Shown here: positions 8,262 to 17,192 of the stretch, in pieces
Position numbering within the stretch: position 1 is the stretch's first letter
Layout: each line of letters starts with the position of its first letter
From: JAEUMD01 sp050250815
Lineage (GTDB): Bacteria; Pseudomonadota; Alphaproteobacteria; Rhizobiales; Hyphomicrobiaceae
Direction of reading: 5' to 3'
NCBI GenBank assembly: GCA_050250815.1
Contig: JBFWNY010000028.1
Location: 1 to 53,515, forward strand
DNA: 53,515 nt
Made by a program: the position numbers and the translations under genes
The notes under the pieces: model-generated
The model's database searches: none
What the model saw: the letters and a program-made list of their open reading frames with translations, nothing else
What the model was told of the DNA's origin: nothing

Positions 8262-9787
8262 GCGGCACTGCGACGCTCGCGTTCTTTGCCCGGCACGAGT
8301 TGCGTCTCGCCTGGCGGGATTGGGTGCAGCTCATGTCGGGTGGACGCCGCCTGTGTGACGGTGCGATCCTCGCGGGCACCGCAATTGCAGCCATCGGCAT
8401 CCACGGTATCGCCTATGCCGTGCTCGCCCCGCACGTCGCGGCCGGCATGGAGGTCAGCGTGCCGGTTCTCGTACTGCTGACCGGCACGGTGCTGCTTTCT
8501 CTTGCCATGATGACGACCCAGGCCCTGGAGCAGGTCACGCGCGCCTTCTACGCCAGGGACGACCTCGACCTCATCCTGTCCTCACCAGCTCCGGCGCGCC
8601 ACCTGTTCTCAGTCCGTATGGCGGCGATCGCCAGTTCGACTCTTATGATGTCGGGCCTCATCGTCACGCCCTTCATCAATGTCGCCGCTGTACTCGATGG
8701 TCCGCGCTGGCTTGCTGCCTATGGCGTTCTGGCGGCGCTGGCCGCATTCGCGACAGCAATAGCCATCGCCAGTGCGCTCGCCATGTTCCGCTTCTTCGGC
8801 CCCAAGCGCGCGCGCCTCATCGCGCAGATCGCGGCAGCCGTGGTCGGCGCTGCGTTCCTCATCGGCATCCAGATCGTGGCGATCCTGGCGTACAACTCGA
8901 TGTCGCGGATCGACGTTCTTACGTCGGGTGCGCTAATCGCCGCGGCACCTGATCTAGAAAGCAGCGTGTGGCTGCCTGCTCGCGCGATCGCCGGCAACGG
9001 CAGTGCACTTGCCGTCGTCATGGCAGTTGCAATGGCGGCACTCACCGGTGTCATCGTGCGTGCTTCGGCTGCGTTCGGCGCGCACGTCGTCGCCGCCAAC
9101 GGCATGGAGGAACCCGCCGGGCGACAGCGCGCGAGCGGCGATGCCTTCCGCCGCCGCTCGTGGCTCGGAACGCTCGTTGCGAAGGAATGGCTGCTGCTGC
9201 GCCGCGATCCCTGGCTCGTCTCTCAATCGCTCATGCAGGTGCTGTATCTGATCCCGCCGGCGCTGATGCTGTGGCGCTCGTTCGGCGGCGATCAGGACGT
9301 CGCGACGATCCTGGCACCCGTCATCGTGATGGCGACGGGACAGCTCGCAGGCGGACTGGCCTGGCTCGCCATCTCGGGCGAGGATGCGCCCGACCTTGTC
9401 GCCACCGCACCGGTCTCGCCGCTCCAGCTCCTCGTCGCCAAAGTGATCTCGGTGCTCGCACTCGTCGGAATGCTGGCACTGCCGCTCGTTGTCGCAATGG
9501 CGATCGCCACTCCACTCGGGGGGCTCGCAACCGGGGCCGGTGTCGTCGTGTCGGCGTGTGCCGCCGTCGTCATTCAGCTCCTGTTTCGCGCGCAGGCCCG
9601 TCGCGCGAGCTTCCGCCGCCGGCAGGTTGCCTCGCGCGCCTCGACGTTCCTGGAAGCCTTCGCGTCGATCCTCGCGGCTGGCGGCGCGGGCCTGATGGCC
9701 GCGGGATCTTGGACTGCAATCGTGCCCTTCGCTCTCGTCCTCGCCGTTCTGGGTGCCGCGAGGGCGCTGCGGCCGCGGCCTGCATAG
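8258..9787 (+). CDS. ABC exporter membrane subunit (ABC-2 type permease)
   Basis: This 509-residue protein has about ten to twelve hydrophobic segments arranged in two halves (about 30-270 and 320-505). It starts inside the stop codon of the ATPase gene, so the two are translationally coupled and should form one exporter in the inner membrane. The stretch FYARDDLDLILSSPAP after the second hydrophobic segment resembles the conserved cytoplasmic region of ABC-2 permeases that contacts the ATPase. The substrate cannot be inferred; the downstream genes (peptide transporter and NamZ-like muramidase) hint at cell-wall or peptide traffic but do not prove it. Confidence 0.8.
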   Translation: MSGTATLAFFARHELRLAWRDWVQLMSGGRRLCDGAILAGTAIAAIGIHGIAYAVLAPHVAAGMEVSVPVLVLLTGTVLLSLAMMTTQALEQVTRAFYARDDLDLILSSPAPARHLFSVRMAAIASSTLMMSGLIVTPFINVAAVLDGPRWLAAYGVLAALAAFATAIAIASALAMFRFFGPKRARLIAQIAAAVVGAAFLIGIQIVAILAYNSMSRIDVLTSGALIAAAPDLESSVWLPARAIAGNGSALAVVMAVAMAALTGVIVRASAAFGAHVVAANGMEEPAGRQRASGDAFRRRSWLGTLVAKEWLLLRRDPWLVSQSLMQVLYLIPPALMLWRSFGGDQDVATILAPVIVMATGQLAGGLAWLAISGEDAPDLVATAPVSPLQLLVAKVISVLALVGMLALPLVVAMAIATPLGGLATGAGVVVSACAAVVIQLLFRAQARRASFRRRQVASRASTFLEAFASILAAGGAGLMAAGSWTAIVPFALVLAVLGAARALRPRPA

Positions 9788-9824
9788 TCTTCGTTCGGCA
9801 GCTAACCCGGACTTGCCGCCATCG

Positions 9825-11375
9825 ATGCCACGCGCCAAACTCGGCGGCGATTCCAACCGGGGGCATGGCGGCGTGGACGGGGCACCGACAAAGTCAACCG
9901 CTGCCACGGACGATGCACCGGCTGCGCCAGGGCATCTGGGGGCGCTCTCCACCCTGTTCTTTGCCGAGATGTGGGAGCGCTTTTCCTACTACGGAATGCG
10001 CGCCCTGCTGACACTTTTCATGGTTGCACCGGCGGACGCCGGCGGCTTGGCGTTCGCGACCGCCGACGCAGCGCTCGTCTACGGCAACTACACGATGGCG
10101 GTCTATCTGCTTGCCATACCCGGCGGGTTCATCGCCGACCGGCTGCTGGGCGCGCGCGCTTCCGTGCTCGTCGGCGGAGCGATCATCGCCGCCGGACATT
10201 TCGCGCTTGCCGTGCCGCACATCGCAGGGTTCTACATCGGTCTCATGCTGGTGGCGCTCGGCACCGGACCGTTCAAGCCGGCAATCTCATCGCTGGTGGG
10301 CAGCCTCTACACGCGCGAGGATCCGCGCCGCGATGCCGGCTTCTCGATCTTCTACATGGGCATCAACCTGGGCGCGCTCATCGCGCCACTGGTGACGGGC
10401 TACCTCGCCCAGAACGCCACATTCAAGAGCTGGCTCGCTGCCAACGGTTTTGACCCTGCGCACTCCTGGCACTGGGGCTTTGGAGCGGCCGGCATCGGCA
10501 TGAGCTTCGCGCTGGCCGTACTATGGATGCGCCGCGACCGGCTCCCAGGTCCACCAGCCGACCTCGCCGAGGAACGTGCCGGCGCCTACCGGCAGGGTGC
10601 TGCGGTTCTTGCCGCGAGCGCTATACTGCTCTCCGGCCTCCTGCTGTCGGATCTGGATGGCTTCAGGTGGCTGCGCTATGTGCTGGTGGGATTGCCGCTC
10701 CTTGCTGTGGCGCTGCTCGTGCGTCGCGAGGACCTGGAGGCCCGCCGCATCGCGGCCGTGTTCGTGCTGTTCTTCGCGGCGATGATCTTCTGGTCGGCGT
10801 TCGAGCAGGCTGGATTGACGATCGCCCTGTTCGCCGAGCGGTTGACCGATAATTCCCTGGGAGGATTCGACATCCCCTCGGCGTGGTATCAGTCGCTCAA
10901 CCCGCTGTTCGTCGTCCTTCTTGCGCCGCTCTTCGCGCTCGCCTGGACACGCCTCGGCCCGCGCCAGCCCACCACACCGGTCAAGTTCGCACTCGGCCTC
11001 GTCCTGCTGTCGCTCTCCTTCGCGCTCATGGTTCCGGCCGCCTGGGCGACGGCGACTGGACGCATCAGCCCCTTGTGGCTCGTCGGGTTGTTTCTGCTCC
11101 AGACGATGGGAGAGCTGTGTCTCAGTCCTGTTGGCCTCGCCGCAATGACTCGCCTCGCCCCGCCACGCCTAGTGGGCCTCGTGCTCGGAATCTGGTTTCT
11201 CGCTTCCGCATTCGGCAACAAGCTTGCGGGTGTGCTGGGCGCCAGCTTCGTTTCCGACGATCCGCAGCAGCTCGCCAGCTTCTTCTGGCAACTTTGCGCC
11301 ATGAGCGCGGTCGCCGCCGTCGTGCTTGTCGCTTTGACACCCTGGCTCAAGCGCCTCATGGGTGGCATGCGATGA
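9825..11375 (+). CDS. POT-family proton-coupled peptide transporter
   Basis: The protein has 516 residues with about 12-14 membrane segments. Near the start, FAEMWERFSYYGMRALL contains the ExxER motif that is diagnostic for proton-coupled oligopeptide transporters (PTR2/POT group of the major facilitator superfamily), and TGPFKPAISSLVG fits the conserved region of helix 4. These proteins import di- and tripeptides with protons across the inner membrane. The start was set at ATG 9825, after the upstream stop at 9787; a ribosome-binding site is not obvious. The downstream muramidase gene starts inside its stop codon (ATGA at 11372-11375), so the two are co-translated and may share a role in recovering peptides from cell-wall debris (inference). 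Confidence 0.88.
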   Translation: MPRAKLGGDSNRGHGGVDGAPTKSTAATDDAPAAPGHLGALSTLFFAEMWERFSYYGMRALLTLFMVAPADAGGLAFATADAALVYGNYTMAVYLLAIPGGFIADRLLGARASVLVGGAIIAAGHFALAVPHIAGFYIGLMLVALGTGPFKPAISSLVGSLYTREDPRRDAGFSIFYMGINLGALIAPLVTGYLAQNATFKSWLAANGFDPAHSWHWGFGAAGIGMSFALAVLWMRRDRLPGPPADLAEERAGAYRQGAAVLAASAILLSGLLLSDLDGFRWLRYVLVGLPLLAVALLVRREDLEARRIAAVFVLFFAAMIFWSAFEQAGLTIALFAERLTDNSLGGFDIPSAWYQSLNPLFVVLLAPLFALAWTRLGPRQPTTPVKFALGLVLLSLSFALMVPAAWATATGRISPLWLVGLFLLQTMGELCLSPVGLAAMTRLAPPRLVGLVLGIWFLASAFGNKLAGVLGASFVSDDPQQLASFFWQLCAMSAVAAVVLVALTPWLKRLMGGMR

Positions 11376-12682
11376 GTGCAACAGGCTTCGTCAAGTCACT
11401 TTCCATGGCTATCTTGGCACTCGTCATGACGAACTTCACAGACGACGGCCGGGCCGCCGAGCCTTCGCAACCGCCGGTGCGGACAACGCTACGGCATGTG
11501 ACGACGGGCGCGGACCGGCTTGCAGCCTCCGGCTTCGCGTTGCTCGCGGGCAAACGCGTCGGGCTCATCGCGAACCACACGGCACGCGTTGGGGACGAGC
11601 ACCTTGCCGACCTCATCGCGCGCGCGCCCGGCGTAAAGCTCGCCGCGATCCTGGCGCCTGAGCACGGCTTTCGCGGCGCGGTGGAAGCCGGCGCCAAGGT
11701 CGGCGACGACGTTGACGCGCGGACAGGCGCTCCCGTGCTGAGCCTCTATGGCGCCACACGCAAGCCGACCCCGCAGATGCTGCGCGGGCTCGACGTACTC
11801 ATCTTCGACATCCAGGACATCGGTGCACGCTTCTACACCTACATCTCTACCTTGGGGCTTGCCATGCAGGCGGCAGCCGAGGCCGGCATCCCGTTAATCG
11901 TGCTCGACCGGCCCAACCCGCTGGGCGGTCTTGATGTCTCCGGCTTTGTCCGCGAGCCTGCGTTCAACTCCTTCGTCGGCCAGTATCCGATCCCCATCGT
12001 GCACGGCATGACCGTCGGCGAACTCGCCCGCATGATCGCGGGGGAGCGCTGGCTCGACGGCCTCCAGGCTCTCGATCTTCAGGTGGTCGAAATGCTCGGC
12101 TGGACACGAGATCTCAGATGGCCGGCAACGGGGCGCGCCTGGGTCGCAACAAGTCCCAACATTCCAACGTACGCTTCGGCGCTGGCCTATCCGGGCATCG
12201 GCGTCGTCGGCGAGCTTGCGGTCAACGAAGGGCGCGGCACGCCCGAACCGTTCACGCGCTTCGGTGCGCGCTGGCTCCACGCAGGGGAGGCCGCAAGGCG
12301 GTTGTCGGCGGCTGGGCTTCCTGGCGTAGCATTTCACGCCGTGCGCTACCGGCCGCGATCCATCCCCCACGTCGCAACAGAACCGCGGTTCGAGGGCGAG
12401 GATATCGGCGGTGTCGCGATCGAGATCATCGACGTGGACGCCTACCGGCCGCTGGAGGTCGGCATCCACGCGCTCGTCGAGGTGTGGCGGCAGGCGCCGG
12501 CTGCAGTGCGGGACGGACTGTTTCCCAATCCGCGCATGTTCCGCCTGATCGCGGGCACGGAGCGCCTCGTGCGGATGCTGCGGCAAGGCTCGCGAGCCGA
12601 AGAGATCATTGCGTCCTGGCACGACGAGGTAGAGCGCTTTCGCGTTCAGCGGCGTCCCTACTTGATTTACGCCGCGGAGTGA
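11372..12682 (+). CDS. namZ: DUF1343 protein, NamZ-like exo-beta-N-acetylmuramidase
   Basis: The protein has 436 residues and starts at ATG 11372, overlapping the end of the peptide transporter gene. Residues 1-28 look like a signal peptide. The mature protein matches DUF1343 along its length: KRVGLIANHTA, ILAPEHGFRG, SLYGATRKPT, DIQDIGARFYTYISTLG, LDRPNPLGG and a closing FRVQRRPYLIY. DUF1343 includes NamZ, which removes N-acetylmuramic acid from the non-reducing end of peptidoglycan fragments. It should act in the periplasm. Its 3' end overlaps the end of the convergent permease gene by 16 bases. Activity is inferred from the family. Confidence 0.85.
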   Translation: MSATGFVKSLSMAILALVMTNFTDDGRAAEPSQPPVRTTLRHVTTGADRLAASGFALLAGKRVGLIANHTARVGDEHLADLIARAPGVKLAAILAPEHGFRGAVEAGAKVGDDVDARTGAPVLSLYGATRKPTPQMLRGLDVLIFDIQDIGARFYTYISTLGLAMQAAAEAGIPLIVLDRPNPLGGLDVSGFVREPAFNSFVGQYPIPIVHGMTVGELARMIAGERWLDGLQALDLQVVEMLGWTRDLRWPATGRAWVATSPNIPTYASALAYPGIGVVGELAVNEGRGTPEPFTRFGARWLHAGEAARRLSAAGLPGVAFHAVRYRPRSIPHVATEPRFEGEDIGGVAIEIIDVDAYRPLEVGIHALVEVWRQAPAAVRDGLFPNPRMFRLIAGTERLVRMLRQGSRAEEIIASWHDEVERFRVQRRPYLIYAAE

Positions 12683-13632
12683 GCCGGATCGGCTGTAGCT
12701 GAGCGTGCGACGCGGCGACGCTTCAGCAGACCGTGCCGCGGCGCGAACACAACGGCAGTCGCCAGTATCAGGCCGCTCGTCACCGCAATCATGCCGCTGG
12801 CGGCGACCGCACTGGCCAGGCCCACCCAAATCGGGCCGAACGCCGCGAGCACATAGCCGCCAATCGCCGCGACTGCCGCGAACACTAGACTGAGCGCGAC
12901 CTGATGCGATAGGCGGTCGGTTAGCAGGCGTGCCGTTGCAGCAGGGCAGATGAACATGGCGATCACGAGGATCGAACCCACCGCCTCGAATGCCGCTACC
13001 GCGACCACGCCCACCAACACCATGAGGCCTAGATCGATAATTCCGGCACGGAATCCGAGCGCGCTGGCGAGTGCGGGATCGAACGAGGCGAGCTTCAATT
13101 CCTTCCAGAACGCCGCCACGGCAAGTGATGTCACCACGAGCGCGCCAAACAGCGTGGTTACCTCGCGCGGCATTTGTGCCCAGACGCTCCAGTCCGCGAG
13201 TGACGACAGCGACGTCGGCGCCAGCCACAACACGTCCTCGAGCTGACCGTAGAGCACGCACTCGGCATCGAGGTCGACATTGCGCGTCGCCGCCTGCTCG
13301 ATCAGCACGACGCCCAGCGCGAACATGATCGAGAACACGACTCCCATGGCCGTCCCCTGGTCCATGCGCCCGTAGCGACGCACCAGCTCGATGAGCGCGA
13401 CCGCGATGAGCGCCGCTGCCGTGGCGCCCACGAACACCGGCCAGGTCGCACGCGAGCCCACGACCAGGAACGCCAGCACGATACCGGGCAACACGGCGTG
13501 CGAGACGGCATCGCCCATCAGGCTCTGCCGCCGCAGCACCAGGAAGTTTCCGAGCAGCGCGCACGACAGCGTCGCGAACAACGCCGCCAGCATGGCCGGA
13601 AGGTCGAGTTGTAGAAACGTCGTTAGCGACAC
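12667..13632 (-). CDS. mntD: Metal (Mn/Zn/Fe-type) ABC transporter permease
   Basis: This membrane subunit of the ABC-3 family has about eight to nine hydrophobic segments. The hallmark regions are LLGNFLVLRRQSLMGDAVSHAVLPGIVLAF near the N-terminus and VGSILVIAMFICPAATARLLTDR near residues 220-245. GTG 13632 is chosen because AAGGAGG (13645-13651) lies 12 bases upstream; the frame stays open to 13677, overlapping the end of the preceding permease gene. It is the last gene of a four-gene importer operon read leftwards. The symbol follows the manganese context (adjacent mntR) and is not proof of substrate. Confidence 0.85.
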   Translation of the reverse strand: MSLTTFLQLDLPAMLAALFATLSCALLGNFLVLRRQSLMGDAVSHAVLPGIVLAFLVVGSRATWPVFVGATAAALIAVALIELVRRYGRMDQGTAMGVVFSIMFALGVVLIEQAATRNVDLDAECVLYGQLEDVLWLAPTSLSSLADWSVWAQMPREVTTLFGALVVTSLAVAAFWKELKLASFDPALASALGFRAGIIDLGLMVLVGVVAVAAFEAVGSILVIAMFICPAATARLLTDRLSHQVALSLVFAAVAAIGGYVLAAFGPIWVGLASAVAASGMIAVTSGLILATAVVFAPRHGLLKRRRVARSATADPAHSAA

Positions 13633-13660
13633 GGCGATGCAGATCCTCCTTGCAGGTGTC

Positions 13661-15031
13661 TCAGACCGGATGCGCACTCATTGGAACACTCCGGTTGCCC
13701 GGCAGGCGGCCGGATCGCGCCAGCTCCTCCTCCAGACGCCGCACGATTTCCCCGTCGAGAACATGCTCGACCAGATCGGCGGAGCGGTGAACGTGGCTGG
13801 GTGCCAGATCGGCGTTGTTGATGAGGAATAGCTCCCACAGGCGGTGGTTGCGCGTCAGACGCTGAGCCTCGGCGACGCCAGCCTTCGTGAGAACATGCTC
13901 GCCGTCGGCGGCGCGCACCAATCCCAGCCACGTGAGATGCGCGATAACGGCGCGGCGCCGGGGAGCGCTCCAGGCGCGTGTGAGCGCAAGGCGGCTCAGA
14001 GGAAATGTGTCCATACCGACGGTGTTCACGCCAGACTCGGCGGTTTCGAACACGCGCCGCAGAACGTGCTGGCTCTCGATGTCGAGGCTGAGGCGCAGGT
14101 GACGGAGCGCTCCCGACAGCAGACCGTGCCGCGGTGACAGGAGAAAGCTCGCGAAGAACAGTGCACCGGCGACAAGCACGATGACACCGCCTGCCGGAAA
14201 TCGTGGCATCAGCGCGGAAAGTGCGGCTCCGGTATAGCCGCTGACCGCGCCGAACGCGGCCGCGAGCGCCACCATGCGGCCGAGCCGGTCCGTCCACAGC
14301 CGCGCTGTGGCGGGCGGAATGACGATGAGCGCGATGACGAGGATGAGACCCACCGCCTGCAGGCCGATCACCGTCACGACGACGACGAGGGCCATCAGCG
14401 CCAAGTCGATGGCGCCCACAGGCCAGCCCTGCACATCGGCGAACTGCGGATCGAAGCAGACGAGGCGCAATTCCTTGAACAGCGCCGCGACCGCTAACAG
14501 GCTGACGGTTCCGACCACACCAATGAGGATTGCGTCGGCCGTACTCATTGCCGCCGTCTGGCCGTATATGAATTTCTGGATGCCGCCCTCCGCGCCGGTG
14601 CCCAGAGTCTGGATGTAGCTCAGCAGCACGAAACCCAAGCCGAAGAAGACGCTGAGCACGGCGCCCATGGCCGCGTCCTCGGGCAAGCGCGTGTATCGCG
14701 ACATGACATGTACCGCGCCCACACCAGCGACGCCCGCAAGGGCAGCTCCGGCGAGCAGCACGGGCAGACTGCGCCCCTCCCCACCAAGCGCGGTCGCGAC
14801 AATGAACGCCAGCGCGATGCCGGGAAGCGTGGCATGGCTCAGCGTATCGCTCATCATCGCTCGCCGCCGGAGCACGGCAAAGCTGCCGACGACACCCGCC
14901 GCAAGGCCATAGAGCGCAACACCGATCATCACGAGGCTTGTGTTGTAACCACCGCCGAGCGCCAACACCTCGACTGCCTGCGCCACGTCCGGCCAGCCAG
15001 CATCCGTCGCAGTGGTCGTGAGCAGGATCAT
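13661..15031 (-). CDS. mntC: Metal ABC transporter permease fused to a C-terminal DtxR/MntR-like domain
   Basis: Residues 1-285 form an ABC-3 permease (FAVLRRRAMMSDTLSHATLPGIALAF, VGLILVIALIVIPPATARLWTDR). About 170 residues follow that resemble an iron/manganese-dependent repressor: a winged-helix part (RRAVIAHLTWLGLVRAADGEHVLTKAG) and then a metal-binding/dimerisation part (RNHRLWELFLINNADLAPSHVHRSADLVEHVL). Permeases of about 280 residues are usual, so the extra domain is a true fusion. It overlaps the ATPase gene by ATGA. The extra domain could sense cytoplasmic metal and gate the transporter (inference). The typical helix 3 of a DNA-binding HTH is not obvious. Confidence 0.85.
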   Translation of the reverse strand: MILLTTTATDAGWPDVAQAVEVLALGGGYNTSLVMIGVALYGLAAGVVGSFAVLRRRAMMSDTLSHATLPGIALAFIVATALGGEGRSLPVLLAGAALAGVAGVGAVHVMSRYTRLPEDAAMGAVLSVFFGLGFVLLSYIQTLGTGAEGGIQKFIYGQTAAMSTADAILIGVVGTVSLLAVAALFKELRLVCFDPQFADVQGWPVGAIDLALMALVVVVTVIGLQAVGLILVIALIVIPPATARLWTDRLGRMVALAAAFGAVSGYTGAALSALMPRFPAGGVIVLVAGALFFASFLLSPRHGLLSGALRHLRLSLDIESQHVLRRVFETAESGVNTVGMDTFPLSRLALTRAWSAPRRRAVIAHLTWLGLVRAADGEHVLTKAGVAEAQRLTRNHRLWELFLINNADLAPSHVHRSADLVEHVLDGEIVRRLEEELARSGRLPGNRSVPMSAHPV

Positions 15032-15858
15032 GGTGCGGTTTCCGCGACGCGGGCGAGCGCCTGTGAAACGTCATCGAGCAGCGTCAGACGGCCGCCGTAA
15101 GTGCGCTGCAGGTTCTCGATCGTGAACGTTTTGCGCATCGGCCCGGCGGCGACAACGCGGCCATTGAGCAGCAGCACGTGGTCGAAATACTGGGGCACCG
15201 AACTTAGATCGTGATGCACGACAACGACCGTGCGGCCTTCCCGCTTGAGCCGCCGCAGCACGTCAACAATCGCCGTCTCGGTGGCCGCATCGACTCCTGC
15301 GAACGGCTCGTCCATGAAATAGAGGTCGGCCTCCTGCGCCAGCGCGCGGGCCAGGAAGACGCGCTGCTGCTGGCCGCCGGAAAGCTGACTTATCTGTCGG
15401 CTGGCGAAATCGGCCATGCCAACGGCGTCGAGTGCATCGCGCGCGGCTGCAATGTGCGCCGCCGACACCGGACGCAGCCACCCGATCTTGCCGTACCTGC
15501 CCATGGTTACGACATCGAGCGCGGACACGGGAAACTCCCAGTCCACGCTGCCGCGCTGGGGGACGTAGCCGATGCGGTCGCGAACATCCGACAGCGGCTT
15601 GCCCCAGAAGATGGCGCCGCCGGCCGCGACGGGAACGAGCCCGAGCACGGCCTTTATGAGCGTCGACTTGCCCGCGCCGTTGGGGCCCACGATCGCCACC
15701 AGCGATGCCGTCGGCACTTCGTACTCGATGTCCCACAGCACCGGCTTGTTGTGGTAGGCGACAGTCAGGCTGTGCACCGACATCGGGCTGAGCGCGCTGT
15801 GCTCTGGCTTTTCGGCGATGGGCGAGCCGGGCCGGCCTGAATGAATGGGTAGGATCAT
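15028..15858 (-). CDS. mntB: Metal ABC transporter ATP-binding protein
   Basis: This 276-residue ATPase has Walker A GPNGAGKST, signature LSGGQQQRVFLARAL, Walker B LYFMDEPFAGVD and the switch histidine in VVVHHDL. YVPQRGSVDWEFPV and TMGRYGKIGWLRP are typical of the manganese/zinc (SitB/MntB/TroB) ATPases. It starts at ATG 15858 inside the stop codon of the binding-protein gene and its stop overlaps the start of the first permease, so the operon is tightly coupled. It powers metal import by the two permeases. Confidence 0.9.
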   Translation of the reverse strand: MILPIHSGRPGSPIAEKPEHSALSPMSVHSLTVAYHNKPVLWDIEYEVPTASLVAIVGPNGAGKSTLIKAVLGLVPVAAGGAIFWGKPLSDVRDRIGYVPQRGSVDWEFPVSALDVVTMGRYGKIGWLRPVSAAHIAAARDALDAVGMADFASRQISQLSGGQQQRVFLARALAQEADLYFMDEPFAGVDAATETAIVDVLRRLKREGRTVVVVHHDLSSVPQYFDHVLLLNGRVVAAGPMRKTFTIENLQRTYGGRLTLLDDVSQALARVAETAP

Positions 15859-16931
15859 TGCGCATGCGCTCCGCGCTTGGCAGTCAATGACGAGACGGAT
15901 AGACGCCCCTGGAAGCCGCCTTCGGGTGGCGCACCGCCCAGAGCGCGCGCGATCACGGTTACGTTGTGGTCGATCATCCCGATGTAGGTGCCTTCATAGG
16001 TGCCGGGCGCTCCCATCGCGTCCGAAAAGAGTTCGCCGCCGAGCTTGACGCGATGTCCGCGCGCAGCAGCACCGGCAATCAGGGCTCGCACGCTGCGGTC
16101 CGGGACCGTTGACTCGACGAACACGGCGGGAATGGCGCGTATAACCAACATCCCGACAAGTGCCTCGATGCGCTTCAAACCCGCTTCAGACTCCGTCGAC
16201 AGCCCTTGGATGCCCTCCACCGTCAAGCCATAACGCCGGCCCAGATAGCCGAAGGCGTCGTGAGCCGTAACGAGAACACGGCGCTGCTGAGGGATGGCCG
16301 AAATGAGCCGCTCGGCGTAAGCATCGAGCGACACGAGCTGGCGTTCATAAGCGGCCGCTGAGTGCGTGAATTGGGCCGCTCCTTCCGGATCGAGCGCGAT
16401 CAGAGCGTCGCGAACGACCGCAACCGTCCGGGACCACACCCGCGGATCCATCCAGACGTGCGGATCGGCGTGCGCGCGACCGCGCTCCGCGCCAACAAGC
16501 GCGTCGTCCGGCAGCGTCTGCGTGACGGCGACGATCATGCGGCCCGCGTCGCGCAGACGCTCGAGCACATCCGTCATTTTGCCTTCGAGCAGTAAGCCGT
16601 TGTAGAACGTGGCGCGTGCATCGAGGATGGCAGCTATGTCGGTGCGCGTTGCCTTGAAGAGATGCGGATCGACGCCCTCGCCCATGAGCTGCCGGACGGC
16701 GACACGATCACCGCCGACGGTGCGCACGACGTCGGCGATCATTCCGGTCGTGGCGACGACTGGAATGGGCTCGGCGCGACGGATTTCGGCCGCCCCGGCG
16801 ACGGACGGGCCGCCCAGGTACAGCATGGCGAACAGCGCCGCGAGCGCGAACGATGCCGTAGCGCTCGTACCGCCCGCGGCCCACCGGTGCCGCTGCGCCG
16901 GTCCGAAGATTCGTCGAATCAACGTGCACAT
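15855..16931 (-). CDS. mntA: Periplasmic manganese/metal-binding protein of ABC importer
   Basis: This 358-residue cluster A-I (TroA/PsaA/SitA-type) solute-binding protein has a signal/anchor segment at about 25-47. Four metal ligands are visible: histidines in GEGVDPHLF and DPHVWMDPR, glutamate in FVESTVPDRS and aspartate in YIGMIDHNV. The His-His-Glu-Asp set is the Mn/Fe type rather than the three-His zinc type. It is the first gene of the operon. No ribosome-binding site is evident before ATG 16931, and a candidate MntR box ends about ten bases upstream of the start, so repression close to the start of transcription is likely. Confidence 0.9.
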   Translation of the reverse strand: MCTLIRRIFGPAQRHRWAAGGTSATASFALAALFAMLYLGGPSVAGAAEIRRAEPIPVVATTGMIADVVRTVGGDRVAVRQLMGEGVDPHLFKATRTDIAAILDARATFYNGLLLEGKMTDVLERLRDAGRMIVAVTQTLPDDALVGAERGRAHADPHVWMDPRVWSRTVAVVRDALIALDPEGAAQFTHSAAAYERQLVSLDAYAERLISAIPQQRRVLVTAHDAFGYLGRRYGLTVEGIQGLSTESEAGLKRIEALVGMLVIRAIPAVFVESTVPDRSVRALIAGAAARGHRVKLGGELFSDAMGAPGTYEGTYIGMIDHNVTVIARALGGAPPEGGFQGRLSVSSLTAKRGAHAQ

Positions 16932-16941
16932 GCGCCGAGAA

Positions 16942-16957
16942 TATAGCTTTGGCTAAG
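16942..16957. promoter_or_regulatory. Candidate MntR box upstream of the manganese importer
   Basis: The palindrome TATAGC-TTTG-GCTAAG has the TAGC-N4-GCTA core of MntR operators (Escherichia coli type: CATAGC-N4-GCTATG). It lies about ten bases upstream of the mntA start, between mntA and the divergent mntR. Manganese-loaded MntR bound here would block importer transcription. This rests on motif likeness and position, and binding is untested. Confidence 0.6.
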
Positions 16958-17192
16958 TCTGTGTCGAGAGGCTCAATGAATGAGTATGGGCTGATCCACT
17001 GCGGCTATCGCGCACACCCGATCTGCACCGCTACCCCTCAAGTGCGTTGCGCCGAGAAAGATCAGGTGGCTAAAGGTATAGCTCCGTATTAGTTTTGAAC
17101 GTCTCGCCTGAAAATCATGGACCGGCGTTGCTGGCGGCCCGCTCCACCATGCTGGCTGAATTCGTTTCCGACTTTGCTGGAGCGCAAGCCAA

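Noticed and set aside
17069..17082. Second MntR box near mntR
   Set aside because: The half-sites are in the inside-out order GCTA-N6-TAGC and not TAGC-N4-GCTA, so it does not match the operator; kept only as part of the repeated-pattern finding.
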